Below are positions 22,170-32,639 of a stretch of 64,000 nt of DNA, piece by piece; position 1 is the stretch's first letter; every line of letters starts with the position of its first letter. The notes beneath the pieces were generated by a model that did not search any database, was not told the DNA's origin, and saw nothing but the letters and a program-made list of their open reading frames with translations. The position numbers and the translations under genes are program-made. Origin of the DNA: Platynereis dumerilii. Its lineage: Eukaryota; Annelida; Polychaeta; Phyllodocida; Nereididae. The stretch lies in assembly GCA_026936325.1 (NCBI GenBank), contig JAPTHN010000021.1, forward strand, positions 2,604,001 to 2,668,000, in the 5' to 3' direction.

Positions 22170-23243
22170 CTAGGGTTTGTTCCCGGGACTCCCGGGAACG
22201 GGAAATTCCCGGGAAATGGGTAAAAATCTGAAACCCGGAGAACCGGGAAATACAAACCGGGACTGGATACAGCGTTTTTGAAGAAATGGAAAAAATTAAT
22301 TCCTTATTTATTAAAATAATTTGATTATCAGTGATGTAGAGTGGCAAAAAAGTTATAATTTATTGTGTCAGGCAACAGTGGAGTATTTTATATGGACATA
22401 GAACTTTATTGTCCATGACCAATCACTACAGTAACTGTTGGAGACAAAATTTTGGGCTGGCCTTGTAATTTTCAACACGAAAAGTCATTAAATTGTCATA
22501 AGGATTTCTAAATATGCCCGCAACATCTGATTTCAAGAAAAATTGATTCCTTATTTCTTAAAAAAATAGATTATCAGTGATGTAGAGTGATGAAAAAATT
22601 ATAACTTATTACATCAGGCAACAGTGCAGCCTTTCATATTGACATAGAACTTTGACAATCCAGATTGCCTACTTTGAACTCATTTTGGTAGAGCAGGTCA
22701 CAAATGATCTAAATGAAGAAACAGGCGAAATACAAGGTTTTTTGAAATAAAAAATAAATTAGACGGAACAAATTACCTCATCATGCGCACAACTTACGCC
22801 GGTACTGGGGCAAGTTGTGCCAACTGACCTACTTTTTTCAAACGCCTGCCATGATCTCCCAATGGTCAGATTGCCCTGAAAGTTCAGTCGATTTTGCCTG
22901 ATGCAAAAAAATGGCACAACTTACCCCTGTCTCTACTATATACAAGAACGAATCAAAATATATTTCAACTGGAGTGCTGAATCATGCACGCACCTAGGCA
23001 TGTATGAATGCTTATTTTAATAAAAAACACTCTATTTTTGCAATCGGCCATCCAGAATTTCATTTGTTCATGAATTGTTAATTTTTGATTTAAAAAAAAA
23101 AGACTAATTTGGCAAAGCGTCCCATGGATTTCAAGATTTGATTATGACCAAAACTGAAACTGGGATTCCCGGGACTCCCGGTTCTTGGCACTTCATTTCC
23201 CGGTTTCCCGGTTTCTAGGAAAACCGGGAAATTAGCAAACCCT
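22170..23243. mobile_element. Non-autonomous hAT element with CCCGGGAA subterminal repeats (1074 bp)
   Basis: Begins CTAGGGTTTGTTCCCGGGAC and ends AAATTAGCAAACCCT. It is flanked by ATTTGTCC and ATTTGTCA (7 of 8 match). Both ends are packed with CCCGGGA/CCGGGAA words. Nested inside at about 22790-22935 is a pair of inverted motifs (GGGGCAAGTTGTGCC and GGCACAACTTACCCC), possibly a second small element. Confidence 0.8.
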
Positions 23244-23539
23244 ATTTGTCACTTATATCATTAAAATTGTTATGTCAATTGATGTGTATTGGGCAAGAAT
23301 TTGGCAAAATTGGTACACAACAATCAGTGCAAAAGGCCAGTGGACCAGACACATTAGAATAGGCCTACTATAAGTTGATAACTGAAAATTACATGCATAA
23401 GGGCATTTTCAATTAACTTTGATTGTGACAATTTTTAAGAAAATAACTAAGGTATACCGATAATTCATGAATATTCAATGAATTACGATGATAATCACAA
23501 AAAACGAGCATTTCAATTAACCATGATTGTGACAATTTC

Positions 23540-24045
23540 TCAAAAAATAAACGTACATAATAATGACATGTGCACCTAAATATGCATTACTTCCCATTTA
23601 TTAATACAATAAGTAATAATAATGACATGTGCACTTAAATATTCATTAATTCCCATTTATTAATAAAATCTGTACATAATAATGACATGTGCACCTAAAT
23701 ATTCATTAGTTCCCATTTATTAATAAAATCTGTACATAATAATGACATGTGCACCTAAATATTCATTAATTCCCATTTATTAATACAATAAGTAATAATA
23801 ATGACATGTGCACTTAAATATTCATTAGTTCCCATTTATTAATACAATAAGTACATAATAATGACATGTGCACCTAAATATTCATTAATTCCCATTTATT
23901 AATACAATAAGTAATAATAATGACATGTGCACCTAAATATTCATTACTTCCCATTTATTAATACAATAAGTAATAATAATGACATGTGCACCTAAATATT
24001 CATTATTCAGTATTTATTAATAAAATCTGAACATAATAATGATAG
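23540..24045 (+). repeat. Minisatellite, about 61-bp unit, 8 copies
   Basis: Units carry AATAATGACATGTGCACCTA, AATATTCATTA and CCCATTTATTAATA. They alternate between an AATAAGTAATAAT and an AAATCTGTACATAAT junction type. No coding. Confidence 0.93.
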
Positions 24046-24809
24046 ATATTTCGAAATAAATAGCAATATACAGTTTCATTGGTGGTAAATCCATGAAATT
24101 CAAATGTATGATTGTTTGAATGGCCCTTGCTGGATAACAAGCCATGCATATAATATGGCTTCTGTCCAATTGGCATTCTCACAATATAGTGTTATTGACC
24201 TCCCTGGAAGGTGCATTAGCCCAAAAAAAAAAAAAATTAGGAAAAAGAAAATAATTTCTAAAACAAAGAAAAAAAAAATTCAAAAAAGAAAAAAATATAC
24301 ATATTTGAAAATAACATTAAAAAAAAAATTCTCATGAACGAAATAATGTTGGACTTCAGTTTTGGACATTATCAGATTTTAGGGACTAATGTATCAATCT
24401 TCCCCGTTTTATGTGTCTTATAATCAATCCATTCACTTATATACCCTGTAATTTAATTCCTTGGCCCAGAAAACCCTAAAAATTATGTTTTGTTTATCAT
24501 TCCAGTGTAACTGGAGCTGAGATATGGGCATTTTGGTATCGGTGGCCATCTTGGGACGCCATCTTGGATTGTGCTAATTGCGCAAAGGGTGAGAGTTTCA
24601 CAGCACCGAAGAAATGTTAGCCTGGACCCAATAGAATAATAATCCAAAGTTAAAAAACTATTTCAGGGACTTTTGGGTGAGGCCAAAAATCTTCATTTTT
24701 CTGCTGGACTACCTTGGCTTTTGGCCTTGGTGAATATCACCGGTCAGGCCCGTGAAACCTGATATTGACCTCAACCGAAGTCCACAATTGTAGGCCTATA
24801 TTAAAACTA
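24046..24809. other. Downstream flank of ZNF-C
   Basis: A-rich patch at 24220-24330, then unremarkable DNA that should hold the ZNF-C 3' UTR. Two CCATCTTGG words lie at 24546-24570. Confidence 0.4.
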
Positions 24810-27425
24810 TTAAACATCTTGGCTCCTCTCGGGTTCTCCGCTGTGAGTTGTCATGTGTTTATCAACTTGATACTTATAACTAAACTTTTTACCACAAACA
24901 GAACATCCATATGGCTTCTCTCCGTGTTTCCTCATGTGTGTATTAAGGCCTGATTTTGCACAGAACTTTGCACCGCATATAGAACATCCAAATGGCTTCT
25001 CTCCACTGTGAGTTCTCAAGTGTGTTTTCAGATCACCCGTTTGAGTGCACATTTGACCACAAATAGAACATCTGTACGGCTTCTTTCCAGTGTGAGATAT
25101 CATGTGTAGTTCCAAATCCTTCTTGCGACCGCACCTTTTACCACAAACAGAACATCCAAATGCCTTCTCTCCTCTGTGTCCTCTCATGTGTACCTCACGA
25201 TTTCCTGCCAGAGTGAATTTTTTACCACAGATAGAACATCCATATGGCTTCTGTCCAGTGTGAGTTCTCAAATGGACTTCGACATTAGACCGATGACTGA
25301 ACCTTTTCCCACAAATAACACATCCAAATTCCTTCTGTCCACTGTGCATTCTCTTGTGAGATTTTAAACTGTTATTGTGACTGAACCTTTTACCACAAAC
25401 AAAACATCTATACGGCTTCTCTCCACTGTGAGTTCTCATGTGTGAATAGACACCACTCTGATGACTGAACTTTTTCGCACAAATGGAACATTCATAAAGC
25501 TTCTCACCATGTGTTTCCAAATGGTAATTAAGACTTGTTCTGTCAAAGAATCTTTTAGTACAAATAGAACATTCAAAAGGCTTCTCACCACTGTGTGTTC
25601 TCAAGTGCGAATCAAGGTTTTCTTTTTTACTGTATCTTTTACCACAAATGGAACATTCATACGGCTTCTCTCCACTGTGTGATCTCATGTGGATCTCAAG
25701 ACTGTTCTTATGACTGAACTTTTTCCCACATAATGTACATCCATATGGTTTTTGCCCACTGTAAGTTCTCAAGTGCACTTTGAGATTACTCTTAGAGAGG
25801 AACGTTTGTCCACAAACAGAACATTCGTGTGGCTTTACTCCACTGTGATGCTTCACATGCATCTCGAGGTTGACTTTATGGCGGAACTGTTTCCCGCAAA
25901 TTGAACATCCGTATGGCCTCACTTTACTGTGTATTCTCATGTGGACATAAACGCCTGCACTTTGACGGAACTCTTTTCCACAAACAGAACATGCATAAGG
26001 CTTCTCTCCAGTGTGTGTTCTCATGTGGATGTCAAGACAACGTTGACGTTTCAACTTCTTACCACAAACAGAACACTCATATGGCCTCTCTCCACTGTGG
26101 GTTGGCAGGTGTGCTTTGAGATGATGTTTTCTTCCAAACTTTTTTCCGCAGACAGAACACCCGTACGGCTTCTCTCCAGTGTGTGTTCTCATATGTGTTT
26201 TCAAATTGCTTCTTAACGAAATTGTTTTGCCACAAACAGTACAATTCACTCGTTTAGAATTTCTCCCCAATTGCTGCTGATTTCTTTTTGAGTTGGTCTT
26301 GCGTAATTTCGTGTTTTGTCTGGGCACTAGTGTTAAATCACCTTTGTCAATTTGATCATGTTGTCCTGAAATACGTATTACACCAGTCGACCATTCAGTA
26401 TCATGAGCACTGAATTGATCTTCATTAATTTTACTCTCATTCGAACATTCATCATTGTACTGAGTTCTGATTTCCTCTTCGATGCCACTTTCTAAATCCA
26501 TTTCACCAACATTGCCCTTATTGGATCCAGCATCAGATGCTAAGATAATAGAAATAGAATTTTCATCATCATACAAAGTTCTCATATCGTCATCTTGTCC
26601 GGTTTGTGAACCCATTCCACCAAAATGGTCCTTACTTGATCCAGTTTCAGATGCTAAGATTGTGGAATTAGAACACTCATCATCGTACCGAGTTCTAATT
26701 TCCTTTTCCTTGCCACTTTCTAAATCCATTCCGCCAATGTTTTCTTGATTTGATCCTGCTTCAGATGCTAAAATTGTAGAATTAGAACATTCATCATCAG
26801 ACAGAGTTCTGATTTCCTCTTCCATGCAAGTTTCTAAATCCATTTTACCAGTGTTGTCCCGATTTGATCCGGCTTCGGATCCTATGATTGTAGAATTAGA
26901 AAATTCATCATCAGACACAGAGCCTATAATAGTAGAATTAGAAAATTCATCATAAGACAGAGTTCTGATGTTACCTTCAAGGTGACTTTTTAAATCAAAT
27001 TCCCCAATTCTGTCCCCATCTGATCCAGTTTCAGATGCTAAGATTGTGGAATTAGAACATTCATCATCGTACTGAGTTCTTGTATCACTTTCTTCGGCAC
27101 TTGGTAAATCAAATTCAGCCATTCCGCCCTCATTCGATCCACCTTCGGAAGCTAAGATTGCAGAACTCTCATCATCGCACAAAGTTCTGTTGTCGTCTTC
27201 TGGACAACTTTGGAACTTCATTATACCATTTTGTTCTTGCTCTGATTCTGCTTCAGGTATGAAGTCAGTTGAGCATTCAGCATCATAATGAGTCCTGACG
27301 TGCTCTTCTAATCCCCTCTGACTCTCTAACCTTCGACCGCAAATGTCACATTTGCGAGGTTTATTTCCATGACAACCAGCTGATGATTCAGGAATCCCAT
27401 GAAGCTGCCCTTCAATAGTAGCCAT
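24810..27425 (-). CDS. C2H2 zinc-finger protein ZNF-C (871 aa)
   Basis: Largest of the three paralogues. The lone N-terminal finger (C26, C29, H42, H46; RKCDICGRRLE) is followed by an acidic spacer (about 47-392) of seven repeats of about 38 residues, typified by MDLESG, EEEIRT, DDECSNSTILASE and GSN. The repeats resemble the second half of the lone finger. A basic stretch at 373-392 (KLRKTNSKRNQQQ and on) may act as a nuclear signal. The array starts at C394 and holds 17 C2H2 fingers. In the sixth the last His is Tyr (HLRTY), and two linkers are one residue short. The final finger is complete and a short tail SGEPERSQDV follows. The start is chosen because MAT aligns with ZNF-B. A DNA-binding regulatory role is inferred from family; target unknown. 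Confidence 0.95.
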   Translation of the reverse strand: MATIEGQLHGIPESSAGCHGNKPRKCDICGRRLESQRGLEEHVRTHYDAECSTDFIPEAESEQEQNGIMKFQSCPEDDNRTLCDDESSAILASEGGSNEGGMAEFDLPSAEESDTRTQYDDECSNSTILASETGSDGDRIGEFDLKSHLEGNIRTLSYDEFSNSTIIGSVSDDEFSNSTIIGSEAGSNRDNTGKMDLETCMEEEIRTLSDDECSNSTILASEAGSNQENIGGMDLESGKEKEIRTRYDDECSNSTILASETGSSKDHFGGMGSQTGQDDDMRTLYDDENSISIILASDAGSNKGNVGEMDLESGIEEEIRTQYNDECSNESKINEDQFSAHDTEWSTGVIRISGQHDQIDKGDLTLVPRQNTKLRKTNSKRNQQQLGRNSKRVNCTVCGKTISLRSNLKTHMRTHTGEKPYGCSVCGKKFGRKHHLKAHLPTHSGERPYECSVCGKKLKRQRCLDIHMRTHTGEKPYACSVCGKEFRQSAGVYVHMRIHSKVRPYGCSICGKQFRHKVNLEMHVKHHSGVKPHECSVCGQTFLSKSNLKVHLRTYSGQKPYGCTLCGKKFSHKNSLEIHMRSHSGEKPYECSICGKRYSKKENLDSHLRTHSGEKPFECSICTKRFFDRTSLNYHLETHGEKLYECSICAKKFSHQSGVYSHMRTHSGEKPYRCFVCGKRFSHNNSLKSHKRMHSGQKEFGCVICGKRFSHRSNVEVHLRTHTGQKPYGCSICGKKFTLAGNREVHMRGHRGEKAFGCSVCGKRCGRKKDLELHMISHTGKKPYRCSICGQMCTQTGDLKTHLRTHSGEKPFGCSICGAKFCAKSGLNTHMRKHGEKPYGCSVCGKKFSYKYQVDKHMTTHSGEPERSQDV

Positions 27426-28046
27426 TGTTGAAGTATGGAGTGTATAGGCTCAGAACCATTCAGCAGTTTTCATTAATCCTTCGAATTTCAAAAGTTTTTT
27501 AAAATGCTTTCACTGAAGGTTAAATTATATAAAAAATCACATATTAATTAATAATCCTAGTGAGCGTTAAACAATAAATCTTTAATCCATTAAATGACAT
27601 CCTCAATGCATTCTACAAAAAAAGAAGAAAAAGTATTAAGAATAAACTCGAATTTGTATGACCATGCATGCATTGCACACACAGTTGATTAGATGGCTCC
27701 CTAAATCCCATGCAAATTTTAGGGAAAGATTATCCATAGGGCACAGGGCCTCACATAGCAAGGAGGCGTCACAAGAACTTTAACCCTCCCTAGTCCACAT
27801 TGTGACAAGGGCTTCTGAGGCCCCAGGGCTCAAACTTCGATGATCTGCCCTTCAAAAGCCAAATTCCAGGACAAGTTTTTATGGCCATATATACAGAATA
27901 TATGTTATGCTGATTTTGTGTAAAAGGAATCAGATGCCATTGAGCCAGTGTAAATGTAACAATAACATGACCTGTGGAGGGCATTATAGGTGGTTGACAG
28001 TTCAAGAGCTTGCTTGTCAGCCCTACCCTTTCTTGTTAGCCTGAGG
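27426..28046. other. Upstream flank of ZNF-C
   Basis: Likely promoter and 5' UTR of ZNF-C on the minus strand. No core promoter element or other gene could be recognised. Confidence 0.4.
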
Positions 28047-28438
28047 GGCAATTCTGTGAAGTCTGATTTACAGATTTGACACTCTGGCAGCTTGTGTAGC
28101 CCTACCATTGAACCTCAGCTACCTCATTGATGAACGGGGATGAGGCCAGGTAATAGGGGTATCAGACAAGCCATCAACCAAAGCTCCAAGCCTAACAGGA
28201 GCTGAGCTACGTCAAAATTTCATCGTTTAGGACGTTCATTGTGTCAGCACGTCCGAATGATGACATTTTTCCTTGTAGCTCAGCTCCTGTTGCACTCGGA
28301 GCTTTGGTTGATGGCTTGTCTGATACCCCTATTACCTGGCCTCATGCCTAGATAACAATGAAATAGCCAAGGTATAATGGTAAGGCTACACAAGCAGCTA
28401 AAGTGTCAAATCTGTAAATCAGAGTTTACGGAATTGCC
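28047..28438. mobile_element. Foldback MITE, arms about 170 bp
   Basis: The left arm (GGCAATTCTGTGAAGTCTGA, GATTTACAGATTTGACACT, then GGTAATAGGGGTATCAGACA and GAGCTGAGCTACG) is mirrored on the right, ending GGAATTGCC. A central loop of about 50 bases remains. CTGAGG flanks both sides (28041-28046 and 28439-28444), a possible 6-bp target duplication. Confidence 0.85.
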
Positions 28439-29020
28439 CTGAGGTAAAATTAGTATTATCACTACCTCTTACTCAAAAGATTCACATGTCACCCTGACCC
28501 ACATGTAGCTGTGATACAAATTCAAATTTTTTATGTAGCCCTTCCATCACATTTTCTTTTCTCAATCATTTTTTCAGTATTCAATATCTTTGAACACCTA
28601 AATGGATTATGGGTCTGGAAATCGCCAGCATTGATTGCACAGGACAAATCTTGAATTCATTGTAAAAAAAACAACAAAACACTGACAGCTAGGAAGGATC
28701 GAGTAAGGAGTTCCATAAAAGTGTTCAGAACTTCCCAATTAGAGAGCTTTAAAATCACAACCAATTTATGCGCTTTGATGTCCTTAAGTTATCAGTGCTT
28801 GTGCATTCAAGATCCTGTGCAAATTTCAAGGCGTTCAGGTAAATAGGGACTGAGAATTAAAGAAACAACCAACACTGAGTCAGTAAGATTTCAACAAACT
28901 TGTGACGCTACTACTTGGAGGCTCTTGAATGTAATGACGTCACAATCTATTTATAGATTCAGATGTAGATGCTGATGGTTACTCGGCAGCATGAGTCATG
29001 ATGTCATCATAGGGCTGACA

Positions 29021-29281
29021 CATAGAAATACATAGAACGGACATGAGGCTCTTGCAGATGAAGCAACCAAATCCAATATCTTGGAACTGCCCTGTGTCCT
29101 GACACAATGGTACTGTGACGTCACCAATAACAATGATGTCACTTATAACAATGGCATGACGTCACATCAAAATTAGTCTATTGTGACATCATGTCTCAGG
29201 GCAGTTCCAATATGGCGGATTTGGTGACCTCATTTTGAGGTGGCTTCATACAGACTCATGTCTGTTCTATGTATTTCTATG
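29021..29281. mobile_element. hAT-like MITE (261 bp)
   Basis: Ends CATAGAAATACATAGAACGG and CTGTTCTATGTATTTCTATG are inverted. Flanks carry the perfect 8-bp duplication GGCTGACA (29013-29020 and 29282-29289). Several TGACGTCAC words lie inside. No coding. Confidence 0.88.
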
Positions 29282-29762
29282 GGCTGACAATACCAGGACA
29301 GGCCCTGAAAATCATTGTCGGGCCCTGCAAATCTTTGGTGGCCCTGCAAATGAGGGCATTACATGGGTGGTTGTTGCAGGGGTAATCTGATTGTTATCAT
29401 CTTTATTCATGACTTTGGAGGCCCCCTCCACCCATAATTTCATTCATTCAGTGATTTGCCTATGGACATTTCAAATCACTGACAAGCACTCAAAATAGTC
29501 CAATCAGAACAAAGCTACATCATAATGCGAAGGACTAAAACACTTTGTCCAAAAATGAGGCCAACAACAATGGCTGTAATATGATAGAATTTTTCGACCT
29601 ACTAAAACACTAACCATATCACCATTCATGTATTTAACTTGAAACTAGAACACTGTCGCAAACGATTAACATACTCCCCCCAATCCCCCCCTATAATGAC
29701 CAATGAACTTATTTACAACATTCATTGGGAGCAGCTTTTTGAATGTAAGTGGCTAGTCCTAG

Positions 29763-30767
29763 CATGGCTTTGGAGTCTAAGTCGGAGGGAGGAGTTGGAG
29801 TCGTGAGGAGTTGGAGTCGTGAGGAGTTGGAGTCGTGAGGAGTTGGAGTCGTGAGGAGTTGGAGTCGTGAGGAGTTGGAGTCGTGAGGAGTCGTGAGGAG
29901 TTGGAGTCGTGAGGAGTTGGAGTCGTGAGGAGTTGGAGTCGTGAGGAGTTGGAGTCGTGAGGAGTCAAATTTTTTGGGTGGAGTCGGAGTCTCACTTTCT
30001 TCATTGTTCAGGTGGAGTCAGAGTCCGAGGCAAAAATTCAATTGCTGACTCCTTACTCCCAAAAATAATTTGTATAACTTACAAAAATGTGACCTGCTCC
30101 ACCAAAATGAGTTCTAAGTAGGCTTTATATATTTCTCAGAAATTAGCAAAATGTGTCAAAAGGTCACATTTTGATGTTTTTCAGCTGTTGGTACCACGTT
30201 TTAACTAAAGTAATTTTCTTTGAATAATTAAGACCATTTAACCAAAAATTGATTTTAAATTATCTAAATTGAGTGTCCCTCTCGATTTTCTTAGTTCTTT
30301 TATTGCAATGGTGGGAATTTCAAATGCCGTTTTCTCAAAGTTTGATGTTTCGTATTATCGATGTTTGAGGTGCCATATCTTTGGATTGGATGGAGATATC
30401 AAAACATACTGAACATCGTTTTAATGCTTAATTCCAGTAGAATAAAGTCATTTTCATACCTAAATATGATAGGATGCCGACTTTGAACCCAATTTGATGG
30501 AGCAGGTCACAAATACAGAATTGGAAATATGAACCAAATTTTACAAAACTTCCTAAGAAGTATTCCTGTAAAGAATCCTATGAATTAACTAAGTAATATG
30601 TTTGCAAAATAATGCGGATAAGCGGAGTCAGGAGTGAGGTGTCGGAGCCATAATGCAGGAGATCTATGGAAATCTATGGAGATCTATGGAGTCGGGGTCG
30701 CTTTTCAGAAAGCCAAAGGAGCCGGGAGTCGGAGTAGGTGCACTTAATACCCGACTCGGAAGCCCTG
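29763..30767. mobile_element. Non-autonomous hAT element with GGAGTCGGAGT words (1005 bp)
   Basis: Left end CATGGCTTTGGAGTC and right end (reverse complement) CAGGGCTTCCGAGTC. Flanks AGTCCTAG and AGTCCCGG match at 6 of 8. The left third holds a minisatellite (29790-29965) of GGAGTTGGAGTCGTGA units, about 11 copies, grown from a subterminal motif. Confidence 0.75.
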
Positions 30768-31010
30768 AGTCCCGGTGACATCATCATTAACTGGAGAATG
30801 TTCAACATTGTTAATGTTGATAAACACATTGAGAATTACACAGACTTGTACAAGTTGAAACAGGAGCTGCAACGGCGTGTAAAATAGCAATGAAATATAT
30901 GGGCCGATACAGCTGAATGCACCATAATTACCAGTAGAGGGTAGCCTTTGGATGTTCGTAGGACCTAGCAACGTATGTACATACATACAATACGTAGGTA
31001 TCTTCCTATG

Positions 31011-31653
31011 TAGGGGAGAGCGGGGTTGGTTGTCACAGGGGCAGGTTGTCACACTTTCGGGGCAGGTTGTCACGCTCTAACGAAATTAAATTGTCATATC
31101 CTTAGTACATTCTACTGATGATTGATGATGTAAGCAGAAAAGGCATAGCGTCTAAATAGATCTATTTCACATTTTCAAAAGGAATTTGCAGAAAAATTCT
31201 ACAGTCTGCACTCACCCTCTTCCTTATCAAAAAGCATTTCTGTTGCCTTGATAAGTCAAAATTTGTAGCACCCTTGTACAGAGTCACATGATTGTTAAGG
31301 TCTGCACTGGGCAAGTAGGGGATTCCTGACATGTCCAAAATAGCTTGTCTCATTCAGGATTTGACTTACGGAGTCTCACTTCCTGCATTCAAATTCTTAA
31401 CCAAAAGTGTGACAACCTGCCCCGAAAGTGTGACAACCTGCCCCGAGTGCTGAATTAAAAAAAAATGTCCAATATGACATCAAGATTTCGAATGACATAG
31501 GTATATATTCACCAGATAGATTTAAGTTACTCCTGTACAGACTTTCATATACAATGGCTGTGCCCCTACTTGCTTTAAATAGAAATAGAGCATGTTTAAA
31601 TTCTACACAGTGTGACAACCTGCCCCTGTGACAACCAGCCCCGGTCTCCCCTA
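31011..31653. mobile_element. TA-flanked MITE with iterated TTGTCACA ends
   Basis: The left end GGGGAGAGCGGGGTTGGTTG runs into three copies of GGTTGTCACA. The right end is its complement over about 43 bases with a few differences. TA lies at both borders. An internal pair GTGTGACAACCTGCCCCG is at about 31405-31440. This suggests a Tc1/mariner-type target preference; no transposase. Confidence 0.75.
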
Positions 31654-31849
31654 GTGCCTTTGACCTAGTTGAGATTGCATTCAGTAATTTTGCGGAAATA
31701 TAGCATGCCAGAGCCAGTGGACATAGCAGGAAACACAGTTGTAGCGGACAAAAAAAAAAGAACAAGCACCATTTAGATGAGACGGAGCCACTGATGTCAA
31801 AGAAGACTGAAGAGACACCTTCAAATGAGTATCAAAATCTTTTGAATAC

Positions 31850-32192
31850 AATACCAAATCATCTAGCTAGACCAAGACATTCCTGTAGGTCATTGATCGG
31901 AAAACTCGTTGGAGCGTTCTTTAAACCGAAGGGTATCCTCTGGTATTGATAGAGGCCTTCAGGTGATATGAACGCTGTGTTGTGAACTGTTTCAGGATCA
32001 AGTTTCCACTGATGAAACCATGATCTCAAGTCTAAGCTTGAAAATATAATTGGTTTGACATTGACATTTGAGTAAATCATATTGATCATCAATCCGTGGC
32101 AATGGGAAAATCGTAGGCTCTGTAACTTTGTTCAATTTTCTGTAATCTCATGCAAATATATAACTGCCATCACATTTCTTGACTAGCTGAAA
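31850..32192 (-). mobile_element. Broken gypsy (Ty3-type) reverse-transcriptase fossil
   Basis: The minus strand keeps RT signatures of Ty3/gypsy elements: a LVKK.DGSY-type block, DYRKLN and PLPRIDD, then FSSLDLRSWFHQWKLD and QRIPFGLKNAPTSF. Only a few hundred bases survive and no LTRs were found for it. It is an old, broken fragment. Confidence 0.85.
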
Positions 32193-32639
32193 ATTGGAAA
32201 AATGAGATTTGTTACTTTTAAATTCACTTTCAACTCTGTTATACTCATTCACCAAATGTTGCAAAATCATGGGAACTGCAAAATGTTTCTTGCTATCTTA
32301 CTATCTATGAAGTCATTGAGATTCTTTAATTGCAACACAAAATACATTCTCTATATAGTGCTTATAGTTATTATAACAGGCAGATGGCCTAACCACTGTG
32401 TCAGAGGGCAGGGCAACCACATAATGCACCTATGTACTGCAAAACTAATCCATTTTATCATCCACCATTAATATGAAGAAATAAACCTTATCCAGTAATG
32501 CCAACCGTCTGAAATTCTGGTGAAATCTGCGAGACAGAGTTGACATAAGCATTTTCTTTTTCAATTCACAATAACTGACACATAACATGAAGTGAGTTGC
32601 TTGGTGTGGTTTCTCTGTCCTCAGATACCCTACAAGCAA

